DNA from: Pseudonocardia sp. DSM 110487
GTDB lineage: Bacteria; Actinomycetota; Actinomycetes; Mycobacteriales; Pseudonocardiaceae
NCBI RefSeq assembly: GCF_019468565.1
Contig: NZ_CP080521.1
Coordinates: forward strand, 10,068,710-10,132,709
Length of the DNA stretch: 64,000 bases
Reading direction: 5' to 3'
Made by a program: the position numbers and the translations under genes. The notes under the pieces were generated by a model that worked only from the letters and a program-made list of their open reading frames with translations, was not told the origin of the DNA and searched no databases. Of the stretch, positions 42,137 through 51,220 are shown piece by piece (position 1 is the stretch's first letter; every line of letters starts with the position of its first letter).

Positions 42137-44562
42137 AGCCGGTCGCGACGCTCGTCGCGATCACCTTGCTGACGCTGGCCGGGCTGTTCGGCCCCGGTCC
42201 GGTCCCCGGCGCGGCCGCGGCGCCCGCGCAGGGGGATGTGGCGGACGGGCCGCTGCGGCTGGAGCTCGCGGAGATGTCCCCCCGGGTGGTCACGGCCGGC
42301 GGACCTCGCGACCTCGTGGTGGCGGGCACCCTCACCAACACCGGCGACGTCCCGGTGCGCGACCTGGGTATCCGGGTGCAGCGCGGCAACCCGGTCACGA
42401 CGGAGGGTGCGCTGCGGGACGCGCTCGACGGCACTGCCCGCACCGACGCGGTCACCCCGCAGTTCATGCCGCTTCCGGAGCTCGCGCCCGGCGCGCAGCT
42501 GCCGGTGCGCCTGACCCTGCCGCTGCGTGGCGTGCCCGAGACCAGCCTCGCGCTGAACGCCACCGGAGTGCACGAGCTGCTCGTGAACGTCAACGGGTCG
42601 CCGGGCGACGGGGCGAGGGCCCGGCTCGCCGCGGTGCGGATGCTGCTTCCGGTGCTGTCGCTGCCGCCGGACCCTGCGGCTCCCGACCAGGTGCCGGAGG
42701 CCACGACCGGCGGGGCCATCCCGTTCTCGCTGCTCGTGCCGATCACCGACGTCCCGCGCAGGCTCGCCACCGTGCCGGGTGAGCCCACGCTGCTCACCGA
42801 CGACGACCTGGCCGCCTCGTTGTCGCCCGACGGGCGCCTCGGCGGCCTCGTGGCGACGCTCGCGCGCAACGCGCCTGCGGACTCCCGGGTGCGCGAGGCG
42901 ACGTGTCTCGCGATCAACCCAGAGTTGGTGGAGACCGCCGCGCAGATGCGAAGCGCGGACGGATACCAGGTCGTCGGCCCGGACGGCAACCCGGTTCCGG
43001 GCACCGGTGGGGCGGCAGCGGGCCAGTGGCTCGACCAGCTCGCGGCGGTCGCGCGCGGTGGCTGCGTGATCGCGCTGCCCTATGCCGACGCCGACCTCGT
43101 CGCCCTGACCAGGGCCGGCATGGCCGACCTGGCCAGCAGAGCCGTCACGGACGGACGTTCGGTGCTGCAGGGCGTCCTCCAGACGCCGGTGGTACCGGAC
43201 GTCACGTGGCCGGTCGAAGGCGCGGTCGACGACGCGACTCTCGCGATGGCCGCCAAGGCGGGCGGCCGCTCGCTGCTGCTCTCGGCAGACGCCCTCGAGC
43301 AGGGGCGGACGACGTACGACTCGGGGGTTCTCCCGATCGCGGGCGGCCAGCGCGCCCAGTTCACGGTGCTGACCGATCCGCTCCTCACGCGGGCCGCTGC
43401 CGGCGTCCCCGACGTTCCCGGCGGTGACCTGGGCGCCGTGCGCAGCGGCTCGGCCCCATCGCTCAGCCCGGCGGGCACCGCGAGCGCGCTGTCCACACAG
43501 GACCTCATCGGGGCGCTCACGTTCCGCACCCAGGAGCCGGCAAACGGCGCGACCCGCACGCCCGGTCCACTGGTGCTCGCCCCTCCGCACCAGTGGACGG
43601 CCGACGGTGCCGCGACCGGCGCATTGCTCGGCGCCGTGGACCAGCTGCTCGACGTCGGCCGGATCGTGCCGAGAGGGCTCGACGACGTGCTTTCCATCGG
43701 GCCGTCGACGGGTGCGGCGGCGCTGCCGATCACCTACCCGTTGCACGTCGGCGGCCGCGAGGTGACCGGGCCGGCGCTCGACACGATCCGCTCCACCACC
43801 GGGGACATCGAGGATCTCGCCTCAGCGGCCGTACCGAACTCCGGCGTCGGGGTGAGCCCGGACGATGCCTTGACCCCGCTGCGCCGCGGTCTCCTGCGCC
43901 CGGCGTCGTCGGCGTGGCGCACCCGACCGGACGCCGCCGAGGGGGCAGCCACCGCACTCGCCGACCGCGTGGCCGGGCTCCGGGGCTCCATCCGCGTGCT
44001 CGAACCGCCCGGGCCCTACTCCCTCGGCACGTCCGACGCACCGATCCTGATCACCGTTGCGAACGGCCTTCCGGTCACCGTGCGGGTGGACGTGGAGATC
44101 CTGCCGTCCTCCGGCCTGCGCGTGGCGCCGATCGAGCCCCAGGAGGTGCCCCCGCTGGGCAGGCGCCAGGTTCGGGTGAGCGCAGAGGTGACCAGATCCG
44201 GGCAGTTCAGCGTGCAGGCAGCGGTGCGCAGCCCCGACGGCGAGTTGCTCGGGCAGCCGAGCCGGTTGCGAGTGCGGTCCACCGCCTACGGCACCATCAC
44301 GGTGTGGTTGACGGCGAGCGCGGGCATCCTCCTCGTGGTGCTGGCCGGTCGTCGGGTCGTGCGCCGGATCCGTGGGGAGCCGAAGACCCCACGGCCCGGA
44401 TCCGGCCCACCCCCGCCCCTCCCGGAGGGGCAGGCAGGCCCGCGCTCCCCCCACACCGGGGACCCGTTCCCGGACCCGTACGCCACCACGGATCGCCTCC
44501 CGGCGGTGCCGCCCCACGGGGGCAGGCCGCCCCCTGGCCCGCCGCGCGTCCCGAGCCCGTGA
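42133..44562 (+). CDS. DUF6049 membrane-anchored secreted protein (Rv3909-like)
   Basis: Protein of 809 residues. A signal sequence (about 1-32, LVAITLLTLAGLFGPGPVPG) precedes a large extracytoplasmic part with beta-rich repeats; a single membrane helix lies near residues 720-740 (TVWLTASAGILLVVLAG), followed by a basic and then Pro/Gly-rich cytoplasmic tail. GTG at 42133 overlaps the NUDIX stop and its own stop overlaps murJ. Always next to murJ in this lineage, so a role in lipid II export or wall assembly is likely, but no enzymatic motif is seen. Confidence 0.85.
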   Translation: MKPVATLVAITLLTLAGLFGPGPVPGAAAAPAQGDVADGPLRLELAEMSPRVVTAGGPRDLVVAGTLTNTGDVPVRDLGIRVQRGNPVTTEGALRDALDGTARTDAVTPQFMPLPELAPGAQLPVRLTLPLRGVPETSLALNATGVHELLVNVNGSPGDGARARLAAVRMLLPVLSLPPDPAAPDQVPEATTGGAIPFSLLVPITDVPRRLATVPGEPTLLTDDDLAASLSPDGRLGGLVATLARNAPADSRVREATCLAINPELVETAAQMRSADGYQVVGPDGNPVPGTGGAAAGQWLDQLAAVARGGCVIALPYADADLVALTRAGMADLASRAVTDGRSVLQGVLQTPVVPDVTWPVEGAVDDATLAMAAKAGGRSLLLSADALEQGRTTYDSGVLPIAGGQRAQFTVLTDPLLTRAAAGVPDVPGGDLGAVRSGSAPSLSPAGTASALSTQDLIGALTFRTQEPANGATRTPGPLVLAPPHQWTADGAATGALLGAVDQLLDVGRIVPRGLDDVLSIGPSTGAAALPITYPLHVGGREVTGPALDTIRSTTGDIEDLASAAVPNSGVGVSPDDALTPLRRGLLRPASSAWRTRPDAAEGAATALADRVAGLRGSIRVLEPPGPYSLGTSDAPILITVANGLPVTVRVDVEILPSSGLRVAPIEPQEVPPLGRRQVRVSAEVTRSGQFSVQAAVRSPDGELLGQPSRLRVRSTAYGTITVWLTASAGILLVVLAGRRVVRRIRGEPKTPRPGSGPPPPLPEGQAGPRSPHTGDPFPDPYATTDRLPAVPPHGGRPPPGPPRVPSP

Positions 44563-46226
44563 CCGATCCGGCGCCGGACGACGCCGTGACGGAGCGGATC
44601 CCGATCGTGCCCGCGCCGCGCGCCGAACCGTCGCTGGGCCGGTCGAGCAGCCTGATGGCGCTGGGGAGCCTTGCCAGCCGGATCACCGGTTTCCTGCGGC
44701 AGGTCGCGCTGTTCACGGTGCTCGGCGCCACCGTGCTCAACGACTCGTACACGCTGTCGAACACCCTGCCGAACATCGTCTACGAGCTGCTCATCGGCGG
44801 AGCCCTGAGCAGCATGATGATCCCGCTGCTGGTGCGCGCCCAGCGGGAGGATCCCGACGGCGGAGAGGCCTACGCCCGCAAGCTGATCACGATCGCAGGC
44901 GCGGCGTTGCTGCTCGCCACGGCGGCCGGGATGCTCACCGCGCCCCTGTTGACCCAGCTCTACCTGGGCGGGCAGACCAGCAGCACGGCCGACCCACAGC
45001 TCGCCACGACGCTCGCTTACATGCTCCTGCCGCAGATCTTCTTCTACGGCCTCGGGGCGCTGCTCGGGGCCGTGCTCAACAGCCGCGGCTCGTTCGGGGC
45101 GTTCGGCTGGGCGCCGGTGCTGAACAACGTCGTCGTGCTCACCGTCGTCGGCGTCTACCTCGTCGTGCCCGACAGCTCCCGTCTGCTCGTGCTCGGCGTC
45201 GGGACCACGCTCGGGATCGTCGCGCAGACGCTCGTGCTGCTGCCCGCCGCGCGCCGGGTGGGCTTCCGGTACCGCCCGTTGTGGGGCTGGGACGCCCGCT
45301 TGACGAAGGCGGCGGGTCTCGGCGCGTGGGCGGTGGTCTACGTGCTGATCGGGCAGGCAGGCCTGATCGTCACCACCCGGGTGGCCACCGGCTCCGACGC
45401 CGGTGCATTCGCGATCTACACGAACGCGTGGCTGCTGTTGCAGGTGCCCTATGGCGTGCTCGGGGTGTCGTTGCTCACAGCGCTCATGCCGCGCATGTCC
45501 CGGGCCGCGGCCGACGGCCGAACCGGCGACGTGGCGGCCGACCTCGGGCTTGGCGGCAGGCTCGCATCGGTGCTGCTGGTGCCGATCTCGGTGCTGCTGA
45601 CGGTGTTCGGCACCCCGGTCGGCATCGCGCTCTTCGGGCTGCGGTCGGGAAACCTGGACGGCGCAGCCCGGCTCGGCGCCGCGCTCGCGGTGTCGGCGTT
45701 CGGCCTGCTGCCCTTCGCATTCACGATGCTGCAGGCACGCGTGTTCTACGCGCTCACGGCCCACCGCACGGCCACGCTCGTTCAACTCTGCGTCGTGGCC
45801 ACGAAGATCCCGCTGATGCTCGCCTGCCCGGTGCTGCTCGCGCCGGAGGACGTCGTTCTCGGCCTCGCCGCCGCCAACAGCGCCGCCTTCGTAGTGGGGG
45901 CGGTCGTCGGGCAGCTGATCCTGCGCCGGATGCTCGGCAAGGTCCCGACCGGTGCGGTGATCGGCGCAGCGGGCCGCGCATTGCTCGCTGCCGCAGCGGG
46001 CATGCTGCTCGCCGCAGGGGTGATCGCCCTCCTCGCCGCTGGCCCACTCGCCGCACTGGCCCCGCTGACCAGGGCGTGGGCCGAGCTGGGGGTGGCCGTT
46101 GTGCTCGGTGGACCGGTAACGGTGCTGGTCATGCGGCTGATAGGGATACGTGAGGTCGGTGTCGTCCTGAAGCGACTCGAACGGCTCGTCGACAGGGGGA
46201 AGCCTCGGCGCGGCACTCGCCGCTGA
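44559..46226 (+). CDS. murJ: Lipid II flippase MurJ
   Basis: MOP-superfamily flippase of 555 residues with about 14 membrane helices that carries lipid II across the membrane. Landmarks: SLASRITGFLRQVALFTVLG, ANTLPN-like SNTLPNIVYELLIGGALSSM, and PYGVLGVSLLTALMPRMSRA. GTG at 44559 overlaps the DUF6049 stop by four bases. Unlike mycobacterial MviN (Rv3910) the chain ends after the membrane domain (RLVDRGKPRRGTRR); the pseudokinase is a separate gene 55 bases downstream. Confidence 0.94.
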   Translation: MTDPAPDDAVTERIPIVPAPRAEPSLGRSSSLMALGSLASRITGFLRQVALFTVLGATVLNDSYTLSNTLPNIVYELLIGGALSSMMIPLLVRAQREDPDGGEAYARKLITIAGAALLLATAAGMLTAPLLTQLYLGGQTSSTADPQLATTLAYMLLPQIFFYGLGALLGAVLNSRGSFGAFGWAPVLNNVVVLTVVGVYLVVPDSSRLLVLGVGTTLGIVAQTLVLLPAARRVGFRYRPLWGWDARLTKAAGLGAWAVVYVLIGQAGLIVTTRVATGSDAGAFAIYTNAWLLLQVPYGVLGVSLLTALMPRMSRAAADGRTGDVAADLGLGGRLASVLLVPISVLLTVFGTPVGIALFGLRSGNLDGAARLGAALAVSAFGLLPFAFTMLQARVFYALTAHRTATLVQLCVVATKIPLMLACPVLLAPEDVVLGLAAANSAAFVVGAVVGQLILRRMLGKVPTGAVIGAAGRALLAAAAGMLLAAGVIALLAAGPLAALAPLTRAWAELGVAVVLGGPVTVLVMRLIGIREVGVVLKRLERLVDRGKPRRGTRR

Positions 46227-46281
46227 CGTAGGCTCTGCCCCGGGCGAGGTGCGGTTCGCGAATGCCGGGGAGGGCGGAGCG

Positions 46282-48033
46282 GTGAGTGAGTTGGCGAGCC
46301 CACCTTCGGGTGCGGCCGCGCCCGGGGAGTCGCCCGAGGAAACGGCCGCTCCGGTGCACACCGCACCACACGTCCCAGAACAGCAGAGCTTGGACGACCG
46401 CGCGAACGACACCGCCGACGACACGGCCAACGAGCAGCCGACGGTGCGCACCACCCCCGCCACCGACCTGCCCACGGCGCCCGCGGTGGCCCCTGTGCCG
46501 TCGGGCACCATCGCGGGCAGCCTGCTGGCCAGCCGCTACCGGCTGCGCACCCGCGTCGGCACCGACCCCGCTGCGTGCGCTGAGTTCTGGCGGGCCGAGG
46601 ACACGATCCTGCGCCGTGACGTCGCCGTCACCGTGCTGCGGCGCCCTGCGCCGGGCGCGGTGCTCGACGACGACCTCAGCGACGTCGCCCGTGCGGAGCA
46701 GATGGTGGTGCGGGCGCTGCGTTCCGGCAGCTTCGAGCACAACGGTGCCGCCCGGCTGCTCGACGTGCTCACACCGGGCGGCGCGAGCGTGCCCGACGAC
46801 GTGCTGGGTGCCGCGGTCACCGAGTGGGTGCCGGGCCGCAGCCTCGGCGAGGTGGTGGCCGACGGCATGATCAAGCCGCTCGCCGCTGCCCGCGCCGTCG
46901 CCCCGCTGGCCGCCGCGGCGGAGGCCGCCCACCGGCACGGCCTCGTGCTCGGCTGCGACCACCCCCAGCGCGTCCGGATCACCCCGGACGGCCGCGCCCA
47001 GCTCTGCTTCGCGCTGCCCCGATCCGACGTCACGCCCGCCGACGACGTCCGCGGCCTCGGGGCAGTGCTCTACACGCTGCTCACCAACCAGTGGCCGCTG
47101 TCCTCCGCCGATGCCGCCCGCGCAGGGCTGGCCGCGGCCGAGCGCACGCCGGGCGGGGCGCTGCTGCCGCCGTCGGAGCTGCGGCCAGGGGTGCCGGTCG
47201 AGCTCGACACACTCACCCGCGGCACCCTCGGCCCCGACGGTGCGCCGGGGCACGTCCACACCGCCGCGGCGGTCCACCGGCTGCTCACCGAGGTGGTGGT
47301 CGAGGACGACCGGATGGCGTTGTTCCCGCCTGCCCACGACGGCGTGCCGTCCTCGCCGGGCGACGTCTGGCAGGACCGCGGCCGCACCGTCAGCCCTCCC
47401 GACCCGCAGCGCCGCCGCAAGATGACCATCGCGCTCACCGCGCTCGGCGCCGCGGTGCTGATGGTCCTCGGCTACCTGGGCGTGCAGCTGGGCGACATGT
47501 TCGTCGAGAGCGGCGGACCGCCCATCGTCGTCGAGGGCGAGCCGGTGCAGCCTGATCAGGGGCAGCCGCAGGTCGCGCCCGCCCCGGCCGGGCCCACCGT
47601 CGGCGGCATCGGCGTGGAGGTCTACGACCAGGGCGGCGACCCCGACAACGCCGACCGCGCCACCCGGATCATCGATCGCGACCCGGCAACGGCCTGGAAC
47701 ACCTCCTCGTACTACCAGCAGTTCCCGACGTACCGGCCGGGTATCGGGATCATGGTGTCGTTCGCGTCGGCGGTGCAGCTGTCCGACATCACGATCGAGT
47801 CGCCCAGCCGCGGCACAGTGGTCGAGATCCGCTCGGCCCCCTCCGCCGACTCCCCGTTGTCGGAGACGGAGAAGATCGCCGACGTCACGCTGGGAAGCGG
47901 TCGCACGCCGGTGTCGCTGGCCGGGAGCCAGCCCGTCGAGCACGTGCTGCTGTGGATCACGAAGCTGTCCGGGGAAGACGGGGCGTACTCGAGCGAGATC
48001 AGCGAGGTCGAGTTCCGCCGAGCCGGCGCCTGA
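46282..48033 (+). CDS. Membrane pseudokinase with extracytoplasmic discoidin-like domain
   Basis: Protein of 583 residues corresponding to the C-terminal half of mycobacterial MviN. A disordered acidic N-terminus (1-80) leads to a protein-kinase-like domain (about 85-330). It cannot be a normal kinase: the beta-3 lysine is replaced (DVAVTVLR, T117), the HRD/catalytic loop reads GLVLGCDHPQRV and no DFG follows. A membrane helix lies at about 383-402, and an outer beta-sandwich (about 430-583, RIIDRDPATAWNTSS) resembles carbohydrate-binding folds. GTG at 46282 has GGAG upstream. In Mycobacterium this domain binds FhaA after PknB phosphorylation. Confidence 0.88.
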   Translation: MSELASPPSGAAAPGESPEETAAPVHTAPHVPEQQSLDDRANDTADDTANEQPTVRTTPATDLPTAPAVAPVPSGTIAGSLLASRYRLRTRVGTDPAACAEFWRAEDTILRRDVAVTVLRRPAPGAVLDDDLSDVARAEQMVVRALRSGSFEHNGAARLLDVLTPGGASVPDDVLGAAVTEWVPGRSLGEVVADGMIKPLAAARAVAPLAAAAEAAHRHGLVLGCDHPQRVRITPDGRAQLCFALPRSDVTPADDVRGLGAVLYTLLTNQWPLSSADAARAGLAAAERTPGGALLPPSELRPGVPVELDTLTRGTLGPDGAPGHVHTAAAVHRLLTEVVVEDDRMALFPPAHDGVPSSPGDVWQDRGRTVSPPDPQRRRKMTIALTALGAAVLMVLGYLGVQLGDMFVESGGPPIVVEGEPVQPDQGQPQVAPAPAGPTVGGIGVEVYDQGGDPDNADRATRIIDRDPATAWNTSSYYQQFPTYRPGIGIMVSFASAVQLSDITIESPSRGTVVEIRSAPSADSPLSETEKIADVTLGSGRTPVSLAGSQPVEHVLLWITKLSGEDGAYSSEISEVEFRRAGA

Positions 48034-48044
48034 CCCGCAACCCC

Positions 48045-48082
48045 GGTGGTCGAGTAGCGCCGGCCCGCGCTACTCGACCACC
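48045..48082. terminator. Bidirectional terminator between the pseudokinase and MerR genes
   Basis: Perfect 16-base inverted repeat (GGTGGTCGAGTAGCGC and its complement, loop CGGCCC). It begins 12 bases after the pseudokinase stop, and its right arm contains the MerR-gene stop codon. Confidence 0.85.
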
Positions 48083-48780
48083 GAGAGCGGGAGATAGGCG
48101 TCCAGCAGTGCCGCACCGCGCAGCATGGCGCGGCTCTGCCGGTCGTGCGCGGCGCGGCGTTCCGCCACCGCGGTCCGCAGCGCCTCCGGGCTGCCTGTGC
48201 GGCGCAGCCCCTCGAGGACGGGCCTGATCTGCTCGAATCCGTAGTGCCCCTGGCGCAGCATCGCGATGATCCGTGCGTCGCGGATCTCGACCGGGCCGTA
48301 GAGCCGGTACGCCGTGCCGCGCTCGCGGGTGGGGGTGAGCAGGCCGGCCGCGTCCCATACCCGCAGCGTCGACGTGCGCACCCGGAGCCGGGCCGCCAGC
48401 TCGCCGACCCGAAGCGCGGGCCCTGACTCCGGTTCCGCGTCGCGGAACTGCTCCACGAGTGCATCAAGGGCCTCGCCTGCCGAGTCGATGGCGAGCCGCT
48501 GCTCGTGCAGGGCCGCGTGGCCCTCGTCGACCAGCCGGAGTGCCCGCGTCAGGTCCGCGTCGTGGACGGCGAGCATGATCGCCGTCGCCGCACCGATGCC
48601 GAACCCGGGCACCAGCGCCCGGAACGTGCGCAATGCGTCCAGGTGCTCCTGGCGGTACGTGCGATAGCCGCTCTCCGTGCGCGATGCCGGCGGCAGGATG
48701 CCGGCGGCCTCGTAGTTGCGGACCTGCTGCGTCGAGATGGCGACCTCCCTGGCGAGGTCGACCGGGCGCAGTCGCTTCAC
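48070..48780 (-). CDS. MerR-family regulator with two MerR-like DNA-binding domains
   Basis: Protein of 236 residues that appears to carry two helix-turn-helix domains of MerR type: residues 1-70 (LAREVAISTQQVRNYEAAGI, TESGYRTYRQEHL) and about 122-190 (VGELAARLRVRTSTLRVWDA, ERGTAYRLYGPVEI). They are joined by a helical region that would normally be the dimerisation coil. GTG at 48780. Divergent from sigM, with 71 bases between starts, so it may regulate sigM; no cysteine-based sensor is visible. Confidence 0.82.
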   Translation of the reverse strand: MKRLRPVDLAREVAISTQQVRNYEAAGILPPASRTESGYRTYRQEHLDALRTFRALVPGFGIGAATAIMLAVHDADLTRALRLVDEGHAALHEQRLAIDSAGEALDALVEQFRDAEPESGPALRVGELAARLRVRTSTLRVWDAAGLLTPTRERGTAYRLYGPVEIRDARIIAMLRQGHYGFEQIRPVLEGLRRTGSPEALRTAVAERRAAHDRQSRAMLRGAALLDAYLPLSVVE

Positions 48781-48851
48781 GCCGTCATTCTGGCCGGACG
48801 AGTTCCTCCGAACGCCCACGGGCGGCGGTCCGCCCGACTTACTCTCCGATC

Positions 48852-49397
48852 GTGAGCGCACCGAGCGATGCGGACCTGCTTGCTGCGCATACGGCGGGCG
48901 ACCAGCACGCGTTCGGTGAGCTGGTCGCCCGGTACCGGAACCGGATGTGGGGCATCGCCGTGCGCACCATGCGCCACCCCGAGGACGCCGCCGACGTCGT
49001 GCAGGAGGCGCTCGTGGCCGCCTACCGGCGGGCGGGCACCTACCGGGGCGAGGCTTCGGTCCGCACCTGGCTGCACCGCATCCTGGTCAACGCGTGCATC
49101 GACCGGCTTCGCAAGGAACGCCGTCACGCCACGGTGCCGCTCCCGGAGATCGAGCCCCGGGAACGGCGGCCGGACGTGGCGATGGACGTGGTCACCCGGC
49201 TCTCCCTCGTGGAGGCACTCGCCGAGCTGCCGGCACACCAGCGGGTGGCGGTGGTGCTGGTGGACGTGCAAGGTTGGCCCGTCGACGAGGTCGCCGAGGT
49301 GCTGGAGGTGCCCGTGGGCACCGTGAAGAGCCGCTGCGCCCGCGGCCGGGTCCGGCTGGGTGCGCTGCTGGGCCACCTGCGGGAGGAGGAGCGATGA
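48852..49397 (+). CDS. sigM: ECF sigma factor SigM
   Basis: Extracytoplasmic-function sigma factor of 181 residues. Region 2 (HAFGELVARYRNRMWGIAVR, HPEDAADVVQEALVAAYRRA) and region 4 (VDVQGWPVDEVAEVLEVPVG, TVKSRCARGRVRL) are complete. GTG at 48852. Its stop overlaps the anti-sigma start (GAGCGATGA, four bases), the usual translational coupling. Location between murJ/pseudokinase and trxB is that of Rv3911 in Mycobacterium, whose product is SigM. Confidence 0.92.
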   Translation: MSAPSDADLLAAHTAGDQHAFGELVARYRNRMWGIAVRTMRHPEDAADVVQEALVAAYRRAGTYRGEASVRTWLHRILVNACIDRLRKERRHATVPLPEIEPRERRPDVAMDVVTRLSLVEALAELPAHQRVAVVLVDVQGWPVDEVAEVLEVPVGTVKSRCARGRVRLGALLGHLREEER

Positions 49398-50050
49398 CGG
49401 ATCCGCGCGAGCGGGCGGCCCTGCCCACCCACCTCCTCGCCGATCTCGACGCCGGCCTGCTCGATCCCGCACGGGCCGCCGAGGTCAGGGCCGCCGCGGC
49501 GCAGGACCCCGATGCCACGGCCGTGCTCGCCGGGCTGGACAAGACCCGGGCGGAGTTGGGCGAGCTCACCGATCCACCGGTGCCGGCGGAGTACGCCGCT
49601 CGATGGGACGCCGCGCTGGCAGGCGAGTCGGCCGTGCCGCCACGGCTCGGCTCCCGGCGACGCCGGATGCGGCCCGCACTCGTGGCGGCCGCTGTGCTCG
49701 CCGCCGCCGCCGTCGCGGGGCTGCTGCTCGGGACTCCGCAAGAGGCCGCCCCCATGTCCCTCGACGGAGTGGATCTGGTGACCGCGGGCCTCACCGTCCG
49801 GGGCGACTTCGATGTCGGCGAGCTGGCCGACCCGGCCCGGCGAGCCGGCTGCCTGCGTGCCGTCGCCGCACCCGGGGTTGCGCCCGGCGCCCCGCTCCTC
49901 GGCGGCCGGGATGTCGTTCTCGGTGGGCGGGACGGGGTACTCCTGCTGTTGGCGACGGGTGAGCGCGGCCGCATGCACGTCGTCGTCGTCGCGCCCGGCT
50001 GCGGCCCCGATGGCGGCACTCTGCTCGATGCGCGGACGATCGGAGAGTGA
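49394..50050 (+). CDS. rsmA: Anti-sigma factor for SigM (RsmA-like)
   Basis: Protein of 218 residues with an N-terminal cytoplasmic helical domain (LLADLDAGLLDPARAAEVRA), one membrane helix at about 94-113 (PALVAAAVLAAAAVAGLLLG) and an extracytoplasmic C-terminal domain. The zinc-binding HxxxCxxC motif of ZAS anti-sigma factors is absent, so it is not a thiol switch of the RsrA kind. Two cysteines (in AGCLRAV and APGCGPD) are outside. Assigned as anti-SigM by coupling and position. Confidence 0.82.
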   Translation: MTDPRERAALPTHLLADLDAGLLDPARAAEVRAAAAQDPDATAVLAGLDKTRAELGELTDPPVPAEYAARWDAALAGESAVPPRLGSRRRRMRPALVAAAVLAAAAVAGLLLGTPQEAAPMSLDGVDLVTAGLTVRGDFDVGELADPARRAGCLRAVAAPGVAPGAPLLGGRDVVLGGRDGVLLLLATGERGRMHVVVVAPGCGPDGGTLLDARTIGE

Positions 50051-50086
50051 GTCCGCTCACGCGCCGGTGCGGCCCCCGTACGTCGT

Positions 50087-50112
50087 GGAATGCCCGTTCC
50101 TGGGAAGGTGTT
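50087..50112 (+). promoter_or_regulatory. Thiol-stress (SigR/SigH-type) promoter for trxB-trxA
   Basis: GGAAT at 50087-50091 and GTT at 50110-50112 are separated by exactly 18 bases, the SigR (Streptomyces)/SigH (Mycobacterium) promoter form GGGAAT-N18-GTT. The GTT ends 35 bases before the trxB start, leaving a short leader. trxBA operons are classical targets of these sigma factors. Confidence 0.8.
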
Positions 50113-50147
50113 GCACGGCCTGTACGCGACGAGGGAGGACGCAACCC

Positions 50148-51161
50148 GTGAGCAGCGATCGAGCGAGCACCGACGAGGTTCGCGAACTGATCATCGTCGG
50201 GTCGGGGCCGGCAGGCTACACCGCAGCGGTGTACGCCGCGCGCGCCCAGCTGCGCCCCCTCGTGTTCGAGGGCACGCAGTTCGGCGGCGCGCTCATGACC
50301 ACCACCGAGGTCGAGAACTACCCCGGCTTCACCGACGGGATCATGGGCCCCGAGCTGATGGAGCAGATGCGCGGCCAGGCGAAGCGCTTCGGAGCCGAGC
50401 TGCGCGCGGAGGACGTCGAGCAGATCTCGCTCGAGGGCGAGATCAAGTCGGTGGTGGCGAACGGCGTCACCTACCGCTCGAGGGCCATCATCCTCGCGAT
50501 GGGCGCCGCGGCCCGCTACCTGCACGTCCCGGGCGAGCAGAACCTGCTCGGGCGCGGGGTGAGCGCCTGTGCCACGTGCGACGGCTTCTTCTTCCGCGAC
50601 AAGGACATCGCGGTGATCGGTGGTGGCGACTCGGCGATGGAGGAGGCCACCTTCCTCACGCGATTCGCCCGCTCGGTGACGATCGTGCACCGCCGCGACG
50701 ATTTCCGCGCCTCCAGGATCATGCTTCAGCGGGCCCAGGACGACCCGAAGATGCGCTGGCGGACCAACGCCGAGGTCGTGGAGGTGCTGGGTGAGGGCAG
50801 CGTCTCAGGCCTGCGGCTGCGCGACACGCAGACCGGCGAGGAGTCGGTGCTCGACGTCAGCGGGATGTTCGTCGCGATCGGCCATGACCCCCGCAGCCAG
50901 CTCGTGAAGAACGTGCTCGCCACGGACGAGAACGGTTACCTGGAGGTGGAGTCGCCGAGCACCCGCACGGCGATCCCCGGCGTGTTCGCCGCGGGCGACC
51001 TCGTCGACCACGTCTACCGCCAGGCCGTCACCGCGGCCGGCTCCGGATGTGCGGCCGCCATCGACGCCGAGCGCTGGCTCGCCGAGGCCCCGGTGCCCAG
51101 CGAACTGGTCGGCGGTGGCTACGGCGTCGCGTCCGAACAGGTCGCCGCCGTCACCGGCTGA
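50148..51161 (+). CDS. trxB: Thioredoxin reductase
   Basis: FAD- and NADPH-dependent reductase of thioredoxin, 337 residues. FAD-binding G18-S-G-P-A-G23; redox-active C141-A-T-C144 (VSACATCDGFFF); NADPH-binding GGGDSA near residues 158-163 and HRRDDFRAS; late FAD motif GVFAAGDLVDHVYRQAVTAA. GTG at 50148 has GAGGGAGG upstream. Followed by trxA after 59 bases; together they form the main disulfide-reducing system and are probably induced by thiol oxidation. Confidence 0.96.
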   Translation: MSSDRASTDEVRELIIVGSGPAGYTAAVYAARAQLRPLVFEGTQFGGALMTTTEVENYPGFTDGIMGPELMEQMRGQAKRFGAELRAEDVEQISLEGEIKSVVANGVTYRSRAIILAMGAAARYLHVPGEQNLLGRGVSACATCDGFFFRDKDIAVIGGGDSAMEEATFLTRFARSVTIVHRRDDFRASRIMLQRAQDDPKMRWRTNAEVVEVLGEGSVSGLRLRDTQTGEESVLDVSGMFVAIGHDPRSQLVKNVLATDENGYLEVESPSTRTAIPGVFAAGDLVDHVYRQAVTAAGSGCAAAIDAERWLAEAPVPSELVGGGYGVASEQVAAVTG

Positions 51162-51220
51162 ACCACCAGACCCATCCCCAATCGAGTACCGGGGCAAGTT
51201 TCCAGGGAAACGGAGTACAC

